Source of the DNA: Spongilla lacustris | Taxonomy: Eukaryota > Porifera > Demospongiae > Spongillida > Spongillidae | Direction: 5' to 3' | Assembly (NCBI GenBank): GCA_949361645.1 | Contig: OX442416.1 | Coordinates: 1,909,430 to 1,973,429 of the forward strand | Length of the DNA stretch: 64,000 nucleotides | Shown: positions 23,729 to 34,324 of the stretch, piece by piece | Numbering within the stretch: position 1 is the first letter of the stretch | Layout: every line of letters begins with the position of its first letter | The notes under the pieces: model-generated | The model's database searches: none | What the model was told of the DNA's origin: nothing | What the model saw: only the letters and a program-made list of their open reading frames with translations | Position numbers and translations under genes: made by a program

Positions 23729-23954
23729 GTAGGCTGTATACGTGTATTGCGTACAAGTGGCAGAAACCTTATGCTCAAACGTGTGACTATATCAGAGCAA
23801 GGCTTTCATTTGCCTTTTTCCTGAGCATTCAGGGCTTTGAGGATGGGGCTCCTCTTTATGGGAAGCACACTTTGTTTATTTATGTTTATTATTAATACAC
23901 CAGGATAAATGAACATACACAACATTATTAATAATAGACCAATTATGTTTAGAT

Positions 23955-24764
23955 CATGGTCTTAAACAAGGGTCAGGTTCAGCCTCCCATATAAAGCTGC
24001 GATGGCTATGGACTTTGGGCAGTTCTGTCTTGTGGCCAGCCAATCTGAAAGCAAGCTGAGATAATGCCCACTTAGCCTCTGTACCCCCAACAACCATAGG
24101 ATGGACACCCAACCCAGTTCAGCACATTTGGTGTCATTGGACCTATGCTTGCGCTCCTCGGCAGCAAAGGATGCAGACCCTGCTGTCACACTAGCTTCAG
24201 GTAAACTGTTAGAAACTAGCGGTGATGTGACAGTGAAGTCAAATGCAGCCAGCTCGCCCAACATCCAATTTGCAGCAAGAACATCCGCTGGTTGTTTGTT
24301 GTGCTCATGGATTCCATAACCACTCCCTACCTCAACCTTGAATCCCAACACAGGCTCTCCGGCATGACTCCACAAAAACATCCCGCAGCCTGTTATGGCG
24401 AGTGACCACATCACCTCCGTGCTTGCAAGTCAAAGCATGGTGACCCAGGGAGTCCAATGAATGAGCTGAGCAGTAGGGACAACTGGCACACTGAGAGACA
24501 CTCACACTGTATGGCTGTTTGAAACTCCAGAGGGTCGAGGTGTAAGTTAAGCCATGGAGAAGGGATAACAGAAAGCCAGGCTGCAGCATGGGGGGAAGAT
24601 ACAGATAGTATACCTGTACACAAGGCAAAGCAATGGCGAATATCATTATCAAAGTATTTAAATTCTTCAGCCACAAGGGAAAGAGGTGTGGATCTTGCCA
24701 GATGTACAAGTTTGCAAAAACTCCCGCATTGGCATAAGAGGAGTAATGCAACTTGGGGGTTCTC
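23955..24764 (-). pseudogene. Non-LTR retrotransposon C-terminal region (zinc finger plus nuclease-like)
   Basis: Reading on the reverse strand from 24764: AWLSVIPSPWLNLHLDPLEF, then the Cys/His motif [32 protein letters not shown], then [33 protein letters not shown], and finally GRLNLTLV. The C..C...(D)..GHH...C finger followed by a PxD...D box resembles the C-terminus of non-LTR elements that use a restriction-like endonuclease; this is family knowledge, not a search. At least two frameshifts separate the parts. It is the 3' portion of the element whose RT lies at 29273-29735; the Gypsy insertion separates them. Confidence 0.75.
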
Positions 24765-24769
24765 AGAGC
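24765..24769. other. 5-bp TSD (left) of Gypsy-1
   Basis: AGAGC directly before the 5' LTR, matched by AGAGC at 29268-29272 directly after the 3' LTR. Confidence 0.95.
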
Positions 24770-25038
24770 TGTAGTATTGTCATTTATTGTGTAATTGTAA
24801 TTGCCTAGTTAACCCTTGAGAACATTCTCGAAGATTCATCGGAGGTACTTAAGCTACCGCTCAGCAGAAGAACGGCAGATCATTTGGAGGCTGGCATACC
24901 TGACGGATGGACGGAGGCGCGAACTGATGTTAATTGTGTGCCTAGTGCTGTGTGATTCTTATCGCTGCTCTAAGCTGATATTGATTCATAAACAGGCTGC
25001 CATTGGGTCACGAGCGCGGGGTATTCCAGTACTTCACA
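24770..25038 (+). repeat. Gypsy-1 5' LTR
   Basis: 269 bp starting tgtagtattgtc and ending gtacttcaca. It differs from the 3' LTR at only two positions (a/g near 24861, g/c near 24907), consistent with a recent insertion. Confidence 0.97.
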
Positions 25039-25039
25039 G

Positions 25040-25050
25040 TGGCGACGAGG
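25040..25050 (+). other. Gypsy-1 primer-binding site candidate
   Basis: tggcgacgagg begins one base after the 5' LTR, the expected position for a tRNA-primed minus-strand start site. The cognate tRNA is not identified. Confidence 0.7.
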
Positions 25051-25060
25051 GTAAAAGTTC

Positions 25061-28000
25061 ATGGCTCTCCTGGGTACAGTAGGGCCTTTTGACCCGGCGG
25101 TGGACGATTGGGTGGTCTATTGCGAACGACTGGAGCAGTTCTTCCAGGCCAATGGCGTCGCTACCGCCGAGAAACAGCGTGCAGTTCTGCTAAGCGTATG
25201 TGGTAGCTCAACTTACCTGTTAATTCGCAACCTAGTGTCACCGGAAAAGCCAACAGAGAAGACGTATGCCCAACTTGTCAAATTGGTGCGTGAACATGTC
25301 TCTCCCCCCCCTCCTGTTTCAGTACAGAGATTCCATTTCAACTCGCGGATACAGAAGGACGCAGAGACAGTGGCACAGTTCGTGACGGAGTTGAAGCGCC
25401 TGCCCGAATACTGTTCGTTCGGAGAGACTTTAGACGATATGTTGCGGGACCGACTTGTTTGCGGCGTTCAAGATTCTAGATTGCAACGTCGGTTGCTGAC
25501 AGAGAAAGATCTCACCTTCGCCAAGGCATTCGAGCTTGCCAAGTTGGCGGAGCTAGCGGAAAGGAGTGCTGGGGAAATTCAGCCGCCTGTGGTGGACCCT
25601 GAACCTGTACACGTTGTTCAAGCTCCACAGCCGCGAGCTAATCAAGATGCCTGTTATCGATGTGGTGGCCACCACATGGCGTCAGAATGTTGGTGCCGAA
25701 ATGTTGAATGCTACCATTGTGGGAAACAAGGACACCTGGCTAGGGTATGTCGTGGAAAAAGAGGTGATTACAAGGAGCCCACACAGGGTCGAGGTCGGCA
25801 AAGGAGACCTCAGAGAACTCAACAACAACCTGAACGGGATTCTGGCCAGAAGGATACATACACCTTATTTCCAGTGCAGGACCCATCCAGGAAACCTGTT
25901 ACTTTACCTGTCATGCTGAATGACTCTCCCTTAGAGATGGAAGTGGACACTGGGGCTGCAGCATCCGTCATTAGCGAGAAAACCTACTGGGCGCTGTGGC
26001 CAAAGCAGAGACGCCCACAACTGCAGGACACATCTATCCTTCTGCGGACGTATACTGGCGAGCAGTTGAAAGTAAAGGGGCAAGTTGCAGTCACAGTGTG
26101 TTATGGGGGCACCACTATGTCCCTGAACCTTCTGGTGGTTGCTGGAAGTGGGCCATCGCTTATGGGGAGAGATTGGCTGTATAAATTAAAGCCAAACCTG
26201 GGCATTTTTCACACTTCTACACATGTAGGTATGGACAACCACATTCAGAAGCTATTATCACGTCACTCGGAACTCTTCAAAGATGAACTAGGCTTGGTGA
26301 AGGGGGTGACGGTAAAGCTCTACGTGGATCCCTCTGCAACACCACGATTTTTCAGACCGCGGTCAGTACCACATGCCTTACGTGGAAGAGTTGAGCAAGA
26401 GCTGGAGAGGCTTGAGAAAACAGGTATCATTGAGGCTATCAAATTCTCTGACTGGGCTACTCCAGTTGTACCACTGGTGAAGGGTGACGGGAGTATCAGG
26501 ATATGTGGGGATTATAAAGTAACAATCAATCGGGTTGCTAATGTGGAATCTTATCCCCTGCCACGCATAGACGATTTGCTTGCAGGACTGGCAAAAGGAA
26601 AGGTTTTCTCCAAATTAGACCTGGCACATGCTTATCTACAGCTGCAACTGGATGAGGAATCCAGGAAGCTAGCTACGATTTCCACACACAAAGGTTTGTT
26701 TTGCTATAATCGCTTGCCATTTGGGGTGTCCTCTGCCCCAGCCATTTTTCAACGCACAATGGAGTGTATTTTGAAGGGGATACCTTATGTGCATGCGTAT
26801 ATTGATGACATTCTGGTAACGGGAACCTCTGAGTCAGAGCATCTACAGATACTTGAGCAGGTGTTGACAAGGCTGGAAGAAGTGGGAATGAGGCTGAAGG
26901 AGTCAAAGTGCCAATTCTTGCTGCCAAGTGTAGAGTACCTGGGGTACCGTATCTCGGGAAATGGTATTCAACCAACGGAGGAGAAACTGAGAGCTATCAG
27001 AGATGCGCCGATTCCTCGAGATCTAAGCCAGTTGAAATCATTTTTGGGATTGTTGAACTATTATGGTAAGTTCTTACCCCACTTGTCGAGCACTTTGGCA
27101 CCCTTGTACAAGCTGCTAAGTAAGGGACAGGTATGGTGTTGGGGGAGAGAACAGGAAGAGGCTTTTTGTATAGCCAAGTCACAACTTACATCTGAAACCC
27201 TGCTGGTGCATTTTGACCCTACGTTACAGCTTGCACTTTCATGTGATGCTTCACCTTATGGGCTAGGAGCTGTTCTGTCCCATGTATGTGAGGATGGGTC
27301 AGATAAACCCATCGCATATGCTTCCTGTTCGTTAGCTCCTGCAGAGAAAAAGTATTCGCAGTTAGAGAAAGAGGGATTAGCAATAGTCTTTGGGGTCAAG
27401 AAATTTCACCAGTACTTGTATGGGCGGAAATTTGTGGTGCATTCTGATCATAAACCTTTGCAGTTTCTCTTTAAGGAAGATAAGCCAGTACCAACGATGG
27501 CATCAGCTAGGATACAGAGGTGGGCTCTGACCTTGAGCGCGTACGACTATCGGATAGTGTTCAGGGCAGGGAAAGAAAACTCAAATGCTGATGGTCTAAG
27601 CAGACTACCACTGAGGGAAAGTCCAAGCAGTGTTCCTGTGCCAGGGGATACTGTCCTGATGATGGAGGCACTTTCAGACATGGGCTCAGCAGTGTCGGCT
27701 GCTACCATAAAGTCATGGACTGATAGGGATCCGGTTCTCTCCCGGGTGAGAAGAATGGTTCTCCATGGATGGCAACCGCAGAAGGGAGTGGATTTCCAAC
27801 CGTATGAACAGCGGAAACATGAGCTAAGCGTAGAAGATGGGTGTGTCCTTTGGGGCTCACGGGTGGTGGTACCATCTGCTGGTAGAGAGGCTGTGGTTAG
27901 GTTGCTGCATGAAGGGCATCCTGGAATCTCCAGGATGAAAGCATTGGCAAGGGGTGTGGTCTGGTGGCCAGCGTTAGACTCTCAACTGGAGAGTAAGGTG

Positions 28001-28987
28001 AAAGAATGTGTAGCCTGTCAAAGTAGTCGGAAATCTCCTCCTAAAGCCCCCTTACATCCTTGGGAGTGGCCAACTAAGCCTTGGGTACGGTTGCATGTGG
28101 ATTTTGCGGGGCCATTTTTAGGTAAAACCCTGATGGTAATTGTGGACGCACACTCAAAATGGTTAGAGGCCTCTATTGTCAGCTCACCCTCGGCAGAACA
28201 AGCTATACGGGTCTTGCGACATGTCTTTTCAACCCATGGGCTGCCTGAAGTATTGGTCTCAGACAATGGGTCAGCTTTCACAAGTGCACAATTCCAGACC
28301 TTTGTCAAGCTGAATGGGTTTAGGCATGTGAAAAGTGCCCCCTACCACCCAGCCAGTAATGGGTTGGCTGAGCGTGCAGTGCAAACTGTAAAGGAAGCAC
28401 TTAAGAAGACAACAGGGGATTTAGAAACCAGATTAGCTCGATTCCTCTTCCAATACAGGCTGACACCACACTCGACTACTGGGCAGCCGCCAGCAGAGTT
28501 GTTAATGGGGCGTCGTCCAAGATCTCATTTGGATTTCCTTTTTCCTAGTGTGGCACAGCGGGTGCAGCAGAGTCAGGAGAGGCAGAAGACACACCATGAC
28601 CAACATGTCCAGTCTAGAACCTTTCAAGTTGGAGATGAGGTTTATGTGGTGAATCATAGAGGGTCCCCTAAGTGGCTTCCTGGTGTGGTGGTCAAGTTGT
28701 TAGGACCTTTAAACTTGATAGTGAAGGTTAAGGATGGACAGGAAGCACGCTATCATGTTGATCATGTGCGGGTCAGAGCAGGGGGAGTTAACAATGATGA
28801 TAGTGACATAGATGATGATGATGATGACCCATTACCACTAGTGTTAGATACTCCACCAGTGCCAGCACTACCTCCAGGGGAAGTGGATCAAGAACAGATG
28901 GTCCCAACGGATCCAGTGGAACCACCCCCACCTGCACCAGTGCTCCGACGTTCAACACGTCCTCATCGTCCCCCAGATAGATTCTAA
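25061..28987 (+). CDS. Gypsy-1 Gag-Pol polyprotein
   Basis: 1308 codons, starting 22 nt after the 5' LTR. Order of domains by approximate residue: capsid-like Gag (1-165); two zinc knuckles CYRCGGHHMASEC and CYHCGKQGHLARVC (about 198-225); aspartic protease VDTGAAAS (about 297); reverse transcriptase with FSKLDLAHAY, LPFGVSSAPAIFQ and catalytic YIDD (about 580); RNase H with CDASPYGLGA (about 727) and HSDHKPL; integrase with HHCC finger (HEGHPG...C..C), then D (HVDFAGP, about 1012), D (VSDNGS, about 1067) and E (AERAV, about 1103); and a GPF-like segment (KLLGPLNLIV). It ends in an acidic/proline-rich tail. Gag and Pol are fused in one frame, as in many invertebrate Gypsy elements. Copy-and-paste replication of the element is its role. 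Confidence 0.98.
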   Translation: MALLGTVGPFDPAVDDWVVYCERLEQFFQANGVATAEKQRAVLLSVCGSSTYLLIRNLVSPEKPTEKTYAQLVKLVREHVSPPPPVSVQRFHFNSRIQKDAETVAQFVTELKRLPEYCSFGETLDDMLRDRLVCGVQDSRLQRRLLTEKDLTFAKAFELAKLAELAERSAGEIQPPVVDPEPVHVVQAPQPRANQDACYRCGGHHMASECWCRNVECYHCGKQGHLARVCRGKRGDYKEPTQGRGRQRRPQRTQQQPERDSGQKDTYTLFPVQDPSRKPVTLPVMLNDSPLEMEVDTGAAASVISEKTYWALWPKQRRPQLQDTSILLRTYTGEQLKVKGQVAVTVCYGGTTMSLNLLVVAGSGPSLMGRDWLYKLKPNLGIFHTSTHVGMDNHIQKLLSRHSELFKDELGLVKGVTVKLYVDPSATPRFFRPRSVPHALRGRVEQELERLEKTGIIEAIKFSDWATPVVPLVKGDGSIRICGDYKVTINRVANVESYPLPRIDDLLAGLAKGKVFSKLDLAHAYLQLQLDEESRKLATISTHKGLFCYNRLPFGVSSAPAIFQRTMECILKGIPYVHAYIDDILVTGTSESEHLQILEQVLTRLEEVGMRLKESKCQFLLPSVEYLGYRISGNGIQPTEEKLRAIRDAPIPRDLSQLKSFLGLLNYYGKFLPHLSSTLAPLYKLLSKGQVWCWGREQEEAFCIAKSQLTSETLLVHFDPTLQLALSCDASPYGLGAVLSHVCEDGSDKPIAYASCSLAPAEKKYSQLEKEGLAIVFGVKKFHQYLYGRKFVVHSDHKPLQFLFKEDKPVPTMASARIQRWALTLSAYDYRIVFRAGKENSNADGLSRLPLRESPSSVPVPGDTVLMMEALSDMGSAVSAATIKSWTDRDPVLSRVRRMVLHGWQPQKGVDFQPYEQRKHELSVEDGCVLWGSRVVVPSAGREAVVRLLHEGHPGISRMKALARGVVWWPALDSQLESKVKECVACQSSRKSPPKAPLHPWEWPTKPWVRLHVDFAGPFLGKTLMVIVDAHSKWLEASIVSSPSAEQAIRVLRHVFSTHGLPEVLVSDNGSAFTSAQFQTFVKLNGFRHVKSAPYHPASNGLAERAVQTVKEALKKTTGDLETRLARFLFQYRLTPHSTTGQPPAELLMGRRPRSHLDFLFPSVAQRVQQSQERQKTHHDQHVQSRTFQVGDEVYVVNHRGSPKWLPGVVVKLLGPLNLIVKVKDGQEARYHVDHVRVRAGGVNNDDSDIDDDDDDPLPLVLDTPPVPALPPGEVDQEQMVPTDPVEPPPPAPVLRRSTRPHRPPDRF

Positions 28988-28998
28988 AGGGGGAGAAG
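28986..28998 (+). other. Gypsy-1 polypurine tract
   Basis: aaagggggagaag lies immediately upstream of the 3' LTR and overlaps the ORF stop. It is the plus-strand priming site. Confidence 0.9.
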
Positions 28999-29267
28999 TG
29001 TAGTATTGTCATTTATTGTGTAATTGTAATTGCCTAGTTAACCCTTGAGAACATTCTCGAAGATTCATCGGAGGTACTTAAGCTACCGCTCAGCAGAGGA
29101 ACGGCAGATCATTTGGAGGCTGGCATACCTGACGCATGGACGGAGGCGCGAACTGATGTTAATTGTGTGCCTAGTGCTGTGTGATTCTTATCGCTGCTCT
29201 AAGCTGATATTGATTCATAAACAGGCTGCCATTGGGTCACGAGCGCGGGGTATTCCAGTACTTCACA
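28999..29267 (+). repeat. Gypsy-1 3' LTR
   Basis: 269 bp, tgtagtattg...acttcaca, 99.3 percent identical to the 5' LTR, followed by AGAGC. Confidence 0.97.
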
Positions 29268-29272
29268 AGAGC

Positions 29273-29735
29273 CAACCTCCTCTAACTGTGTGAGCAACTT
29301 GGAAGCTATTGCACATTTCTGGGACACATACTTGGTGCAGAATATAGCATCACCAATAGGTGAGCTAAGAATTTCAAAGTGGGGTACATTGGACTTTTTC
29401 ATCCGAGATGGGAACATACTGAGGTCACACAAGCTAAACAGTTCACACCTTGCTGCATTAATAAAAAGACCTAATGCAGGCCCTAGTTCCTGGATAATTG
29501 AAAGTGCTCTGGAAACAGCGAGTCTTGGACCAGTAATAACACCGTCATCCTGGTACCATTAATTAAAGAGCAGACTTGAACAACCTTCATCTGTCGGTAG
29601 CAATGCCAGATACAAGAACCTGCAGTACCAAGCAGAAGAACAAGGGACTTAGTGGATCACCTTGCTGGACACCAATCTCAGAGCTCATGGTGCCTAAATG
29701 TTATCCCAAGCCATATCTCCTGCTGCTGCTTTTTA
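29273..29735 (-). pseudogene. Non-LTR retrotransposon reverse transcriptase fragment
   Basis: On the reverse strand the sequence reads GTMSSEIGVQQGDPLSPLFF, the RT motif around GVQQGDPLGP, then after a frameshift WYQDDGVITGP (the catalytic F/YxDD box, here YQDD), followed by LGLFINAARCELFS and a thumb-like KCAIASKLLTQLEEVGS. It runs into the Gypsy-1 insertion site and continues at 24764. It is truncated upstream of about 29735. Family as at 23955-24764. Confidence 0.8.
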
Positions 29736-30129
29736 TATAGGGACGTGGATGGTGAGGTATAATATATGAAGGTGGGGTCTATAGAGGAGGAGATGGGGTC
29801 TATTGGGATGGTGATGTAGGGAGGTGTGGTATTTTGAGATGTGAGGTACGGAGGTTAGGGTTAGGACCCACCCCTGTATAAATCAACCATTCTGGTAATA
29901 ACAACACAGCCACTTGCAGGCTTTGTGGTGGCCCAAGGCAGGAGGTATGGAACATGGTGCCAGTCACACTGAAAGCTCGAAAGGTGTTTGCTTTCATACC
30001 ATAGCACTCATTGGCTTCATAGGCCATTTTTCTTGATACGCAGCACCACAATTTACCAGACATACTTTGATACACAACATATGCACAAACGCAAACACAT
30101 GAACAAAACACACACACACACACACGCAT

Positions 30130-30174
<45 letters not shown>

Positions 30175-31137
30175 CACACACTGCTTAAATACATGTGTCA
30201 ACCGTATAATTCCCTTAAGCTTGATACACACTGTAAATAAGTCCGTTGATATGCTATTTCAAACCATTGTTTCAAATGCCGATGCTTTCAAGACCAAACT
30301 AAGAGTTTTATGGTTCAATGTGCAATCCTTGATAGAAAAACATGTGGCTTGTGGTTCAAACCAATTGCCATTATGCAATGCAATAAATACTTGCCATAGG
30401 AGGTGAGTTGACATGAATTTAGTGTTGCCAGGAACAAGGAATATTTCATGGCAGGAAAGGATCCGCATGACTTCTTACAAGACAACTGAAGCCATGTTCA
30501 CGAAGAATTAGAAGCAAAATTGAAGGGCTACATGCCTACAAATTGGCATAATGTGATGATGTGCTAAACCTACATATATGGTCAGAGAATACATAACCAC
30601 AAATTGGTATAATGTTTCATAGGTATTCCTAGTATATGGTCATGTCCCAAATACTATAAACACATATTGACACCTATCTTGCATGGGTTGGCGAGTTTGA
30701 ATGCAGGTTCACAAGTAAAGAGCTAGCACATTGCAATGCTACATGCACAGCCGCAATTCATACATGGCCACAGATTGGTATTATGTTTCAAAGCTACAAA
30801 ACCAAATATTGGTAGGTAGAGGAGATCACGTCCCTTGAAAATAAAATACTTATTGTAAACACCTTTTTGATGTGAATCTATAGGGTTGGTGAGTTTGAAT
30901 GCTATTAGGATGGTTTTGAATCCTGAAACCTTTGCCTGTTTTCAAGAAATGAGCTGTATCAATAGCCTTTGTGCACATCACACAACATACCTTTGGGGTT
31001 TACTGGTAGGTAGATATGTGGTTTAAATGGTGAATTGGCTAGCTGATTTGATGCTCTGGCAAGGTTAATATCAGCTAGAGTTCATTAGCTCTAATCTGCA
31101 TATTGTAATGTTTTTTTGTTATATATATTTGGTGTAA
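29736..31137. other. Intergenic stretch with (CA)n
   Basis: Holds a (CA)n microsatellite at about 30108-30181 and otherwise no recognisable gene. GGAT/GGTG-rich sequence near 29750-29860 is weakly repetitive. Frames of up to 143 codons here run through the CA tract. Confidence 0.6.
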
Positions 31138-31252
31138 AGAGTAAACCAAACCTTAAACCAATGTATTTGGCTTGCACATATAACAATGCAACAGTTTTCA
31201 GATTAAACCAACAAAATTTGGTTTCAACCCTAAACCAAATTTGGTTTACTCT
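31138..31252. mobile_element. 115-bp MITE-like inverted repeat
   Basis: Ends agagtaaaccaaa and tttggtttactct are inverted repeats. The interior carries further aaacca/tggttt pairs. gtgta occurs on both sides one base out of register, a possible 5-bp TSD. Non-coding. Confidence 0.5.
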
Positions 31253-31376
31253 GTGTAGTCCACACGTATAACCAAATTTAGGGTTGACATCGCAACCAAC
31301 TTATTTGCAGTGTGCACCCTTACACAACATGCTGAGCATGACTGACATTCACTGGTTAATTAGCAACAACTGGGAA

Positions 31377-31400
31377 GGGGGGGGGGGGGGGGGGGGGGGG
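31377..31400. repeat. Poly-G tract
   Basis: About 24 consecutive G. It interrupts any frame and is one of several such tracts in the window. Confidence 0.9.
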
Positions 31401-31644
31401 CAAAGGTATGAGTATTTAATTAGCCATGCTACTGTTCCCTACTCCAGCACTGCTGACCTAAATGGGTGACTAATGTACCAAGATAGGATGCTAGTCCAGG
31501 CTTGGTTAGCCAGGTTTGTAGGGACAAGCCTACAGGGTTCCACCCTGACTGTTGTACTGTACATGATAAAATACTTGTAATGTATAACAGCAAAGCAATA
31601 CATGAGGAGTGGGTGGAAGGAAGGAAGGTCCGACCTCTGGAGTG

Positions 31645-31978
31645 GAGGGTGCTGGGGGTTGAGGGTGGGAAGTTGAACCTCTGGGGGTTGAGGGTGGGAG
31701 GTTGAACCTCTGGGGGTTGAGGGTGGGAGGTTGAACCTCTGGGGGTGGAGTGTGGGAGGGTGAACCTCTGAGGGTGGAGGGTGGGAGGTTGAACCTCTGG
31801 GGGTTGAGGGTAGGAAGTTGAACCTCTGGGGGTGGAGTGTGGGAGGGTGAACATCTGGGGGTGGAGGGTGGGAGGGTGAACCACTGGGGGTGGAGTGTGG
31901 GAGGGTGAACCTCTGTGGGTTGAGGGTGGGAGGGTGAACCTCTGGGGGTCGAGGGTGTTGGGAGGTTGAACCTCTAAG
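31645..31978. repeat. 29-bp minisatellite
   Basis: About eleven units of tgaacctctggggg(t/g)tgag followed by ggtgggag(g)t, with unit-to-unit variants. Two overlapping reverse frames of about 200 codons rich in Pro, Ser, Thr and Gln are read-through of this array in different phases. Confidence 0.9.
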
Positions 31979-33590
31979 ATACCTGTTAGCAAGCAGCAAG
32001 CACTTAGGTTGCACACCATATATACCCAGAAGCCAATTGTTCCATTAGCTAACAACTTGGTGTCTTTGTATTGGCATCCTACTTGTTGACGAGGACTGTA
32101 GAAATGGTAGCCCTAAGATGATGACCCTGAATAGTGGCAATGCATGCATATTACCTTTTCCATGCATGCATATTACCTTTTCCATGCATGCTCTATGTAC
32201 ATGTTACTGTACATTCACCACACACACCCCAACTCCCACATATATACATGTGCACGGAAACAGTATCTGCACAAATCTTCAACTCCTTTACTATACCAAT
32301 GAACGCTTCAGTTAACAACATGATAGACATGCTATTTGTCTCTGATCTCAGACATCTGCCTCCAGATTACTACTCCAATTCTCCCATCACAGCATACAGG
32401 CATAGGTGAAGGAACATGAGTGTGGAATGCAAGAAGGTGGCATTACTACAGATCATCACTTTCAGCATGCCATGCAAATGGTGGCCTTTTGTATTTATAG
32501 CCCAAGGACTAGCCATCTTGCAGTGTGGGCATACAAAGTGAATTCGTACAATAGATCATCTCTATGGCAAAATAAACTGAAGGAGGATTAAGCTACATAT
32601 ACCTTCTTCATAGATTCTATCTTCCATGTGGGTGTGGTGGGTGGCCCACAGGAGTGCTGCTCGCCTAGTTTCCATTCTTGTCAAAGATAGTCCTTGTGTT
32701 GCGATCACATTTCATGTTTCTGTGCTTACATGCTGGAGCCGTGATGATGCACTTGCAGGTATAGAACAGCAATAATCAGTTTCCAGGAAGGACTGCGTGA
32801 GTTTGTTATTGATGTGGGGTGGACCAAAAATGAGGTTGACGGCACGAGGTCTAGCTAGCATCGCATTCAGAAGCATGATGTTGTGTGGCCTTCTAGTCAA
32901 ACCTATCGTCTTTAATAAGAACCCACCTAGCATAATCTGGATGCTTTTTGAAGGCATCCCTCAGGCGTGCTGAGTTTGAACCACACTGGTATTACCAGTC
33001 CAAAGGACCATTACTGGTGTAGTGATTTGTTCAGTATGTGTGAAAATCACGATGCTCCAATTCCTAAGCCATGTTCACTTACATATGCCATATGTTTGGC
33101 TGGTTAGCTGGTCAAAAATTGAGCAGTCTACGTCATTTTATACTGCGTCTTCTCCTTTAAGGTAATGACTAACACATCTGCAGTGGGGCGGATCCACTCC
33201 CTCCCATTTCAATAAAATGCCGCAACTACCACTAATAATCATGAAATTGCCACTTCCACCTCCCACCCCCCATACATGTACCTCCTTTCGCAAAGCAGAT
33301 GGACAGCACCTCTCAGATTTTGATGCAACTTCCCAATATATAGTTGTCTTAATACGATAAGACATTTGACTATTTTAACTGTATACATTGCTGAATAATT
33401 AACCACATACAAGGTTGCATATTTGACATAAAATCCAAGATTTTATGAAGTATTGTCAATTTATAGTATACATTTTAGATGGAAGTCTAAGGGTCAAGCA
33501 ATAAATCAGTTTATAACAGAATACTGTATGAAGAAGTTTATAGCATTCCAACTTCAACAATCAAAACAATAATGTAAACTGCTTACGGTT
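31979..33590. other. Intergenic stretch upstream of the EF-hand gene
   Basis: Contains a small direct repeat of ccatgcatgcatattacctt (about 32139-32188). Otherwise no gene or family was recognised. No clear TATA box precedes the ATG at 33591. Confidence 0.5.
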
Positions 33591-33661
33591 ATGCCCCTGA
33601 CCTCGGGCCGGCTCTCGGTGGCCCTGCGTGTTGCTGCCATGACTTTCTGGCTTGTTAAACA
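33591..33661 (+). CDS. EF-hand membrane gene, exon 1 (coding)
   Basis: Starts MPLTSGRLSVALRVAAM and ends two bases into a codon before GTAAGT. The choice of ATG rests on it being the first in the open frame linked to exon 2; a second ATG 16 codons later is possible. Confidence 0.7.
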
Positions 33662-34289
33662 GTAAGTCCTTTAGCTGTTGAGGGACTCACCTCTGAAATA
33701 TAATCGGTGATGTGTGCAGTCATCATGTCAGAAATCTCGAGCATGATTATTTTTCTAGCTCTTGTATACCTTCTGTCTCTAGCTTCATACCATTAGTGAC
33801 CTTAGCATTTACATTTTTTGCATATCTTCTTTGCTCATTGCTTTTTATTGCAGTCACTGTAGTCGAGAACTTCTTCATTATGTCCTGGTGCTGTGGGCAA
33901 ACATATGATTTGCAGGTACTTGTGGATGAAGAAAATTAACTTCAGCAGTTGCCTTCAGCTTCATATTTTGAAAATATTTTCAAAATACTTGATACCCACC
34001 CACTGGAAAAATTCCTTCTATTCCTTGCTTTTCATTGACCGCAAGAAGCCCAGCATCGGCAGGCACTAGTAGTTGTAGGCTCACTAGATTGACTTGTGTG
34101 ATCTGATAATCCAGAAGGCCCAGGTGGGATGGTAGAGCAGTAGTATTAGGAGAGGAAATTTTACACAGCTTCTTTAGACAATTGCAGCAGCTCGGGAACG
34201 CAATAATTGCTTCAGATGCTCCTCACATATACATGTATATGCCACCTTGCAAGTAGTACCTGAAGCTATTATTACACACCAACACACAA

Positions 34290-34324
<35 letters not shown>

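Larger units (their letters stand above)
22258..23832 (+). pseudogene. RT-associated C-terminal coding fragment, twice interrupted
   Basis: If two insertions are skipped, the frame reads PWKLFLNQLELKKRTY up to 22342, then AFGDRRGAFTPSV-like residues across the site to about 23650, then KWQKPYAQTCDYIRARLSFA from about 23745. Frames of the form KKR.Y..A..DRR..FTP....SV... and W.R.RLSFA.. are a recurrent C-terminal tail of invertebrate reverse-transcriptase-bearing repeats (recalled, not searched). The fragment is split at 22343-23619 and 23660-23728 by elements with their own TSDs. Dead copy. Confidence 0.5.
24770..29267 (+). mobile_element. Intact Ty3/Gypsy LTR retrotransposon (Gypsy-1)
   Basis: Complete 4498-bp element: 269-bp LTRs, PBS, single gag-pol ORF, polypurine tract, and a perfect 5-bp TSD AGAGC. 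It inserted into a reverse-strand non-LTR retrotransposon. There is no env frame and no chromodomain. All catalytic motifs are present and no stop interrupts the ORF, so it may still be active. Confidence 0.97.

Noticed and set aside
31429..32055. Two overlapping reverse frames of about 200 codons, Pro/Ser/Thr-rich
   Set aside because: Both are phases of a 29-bp minisatellite; a unit not divisible by three cannot encode a constant peptide repeat.
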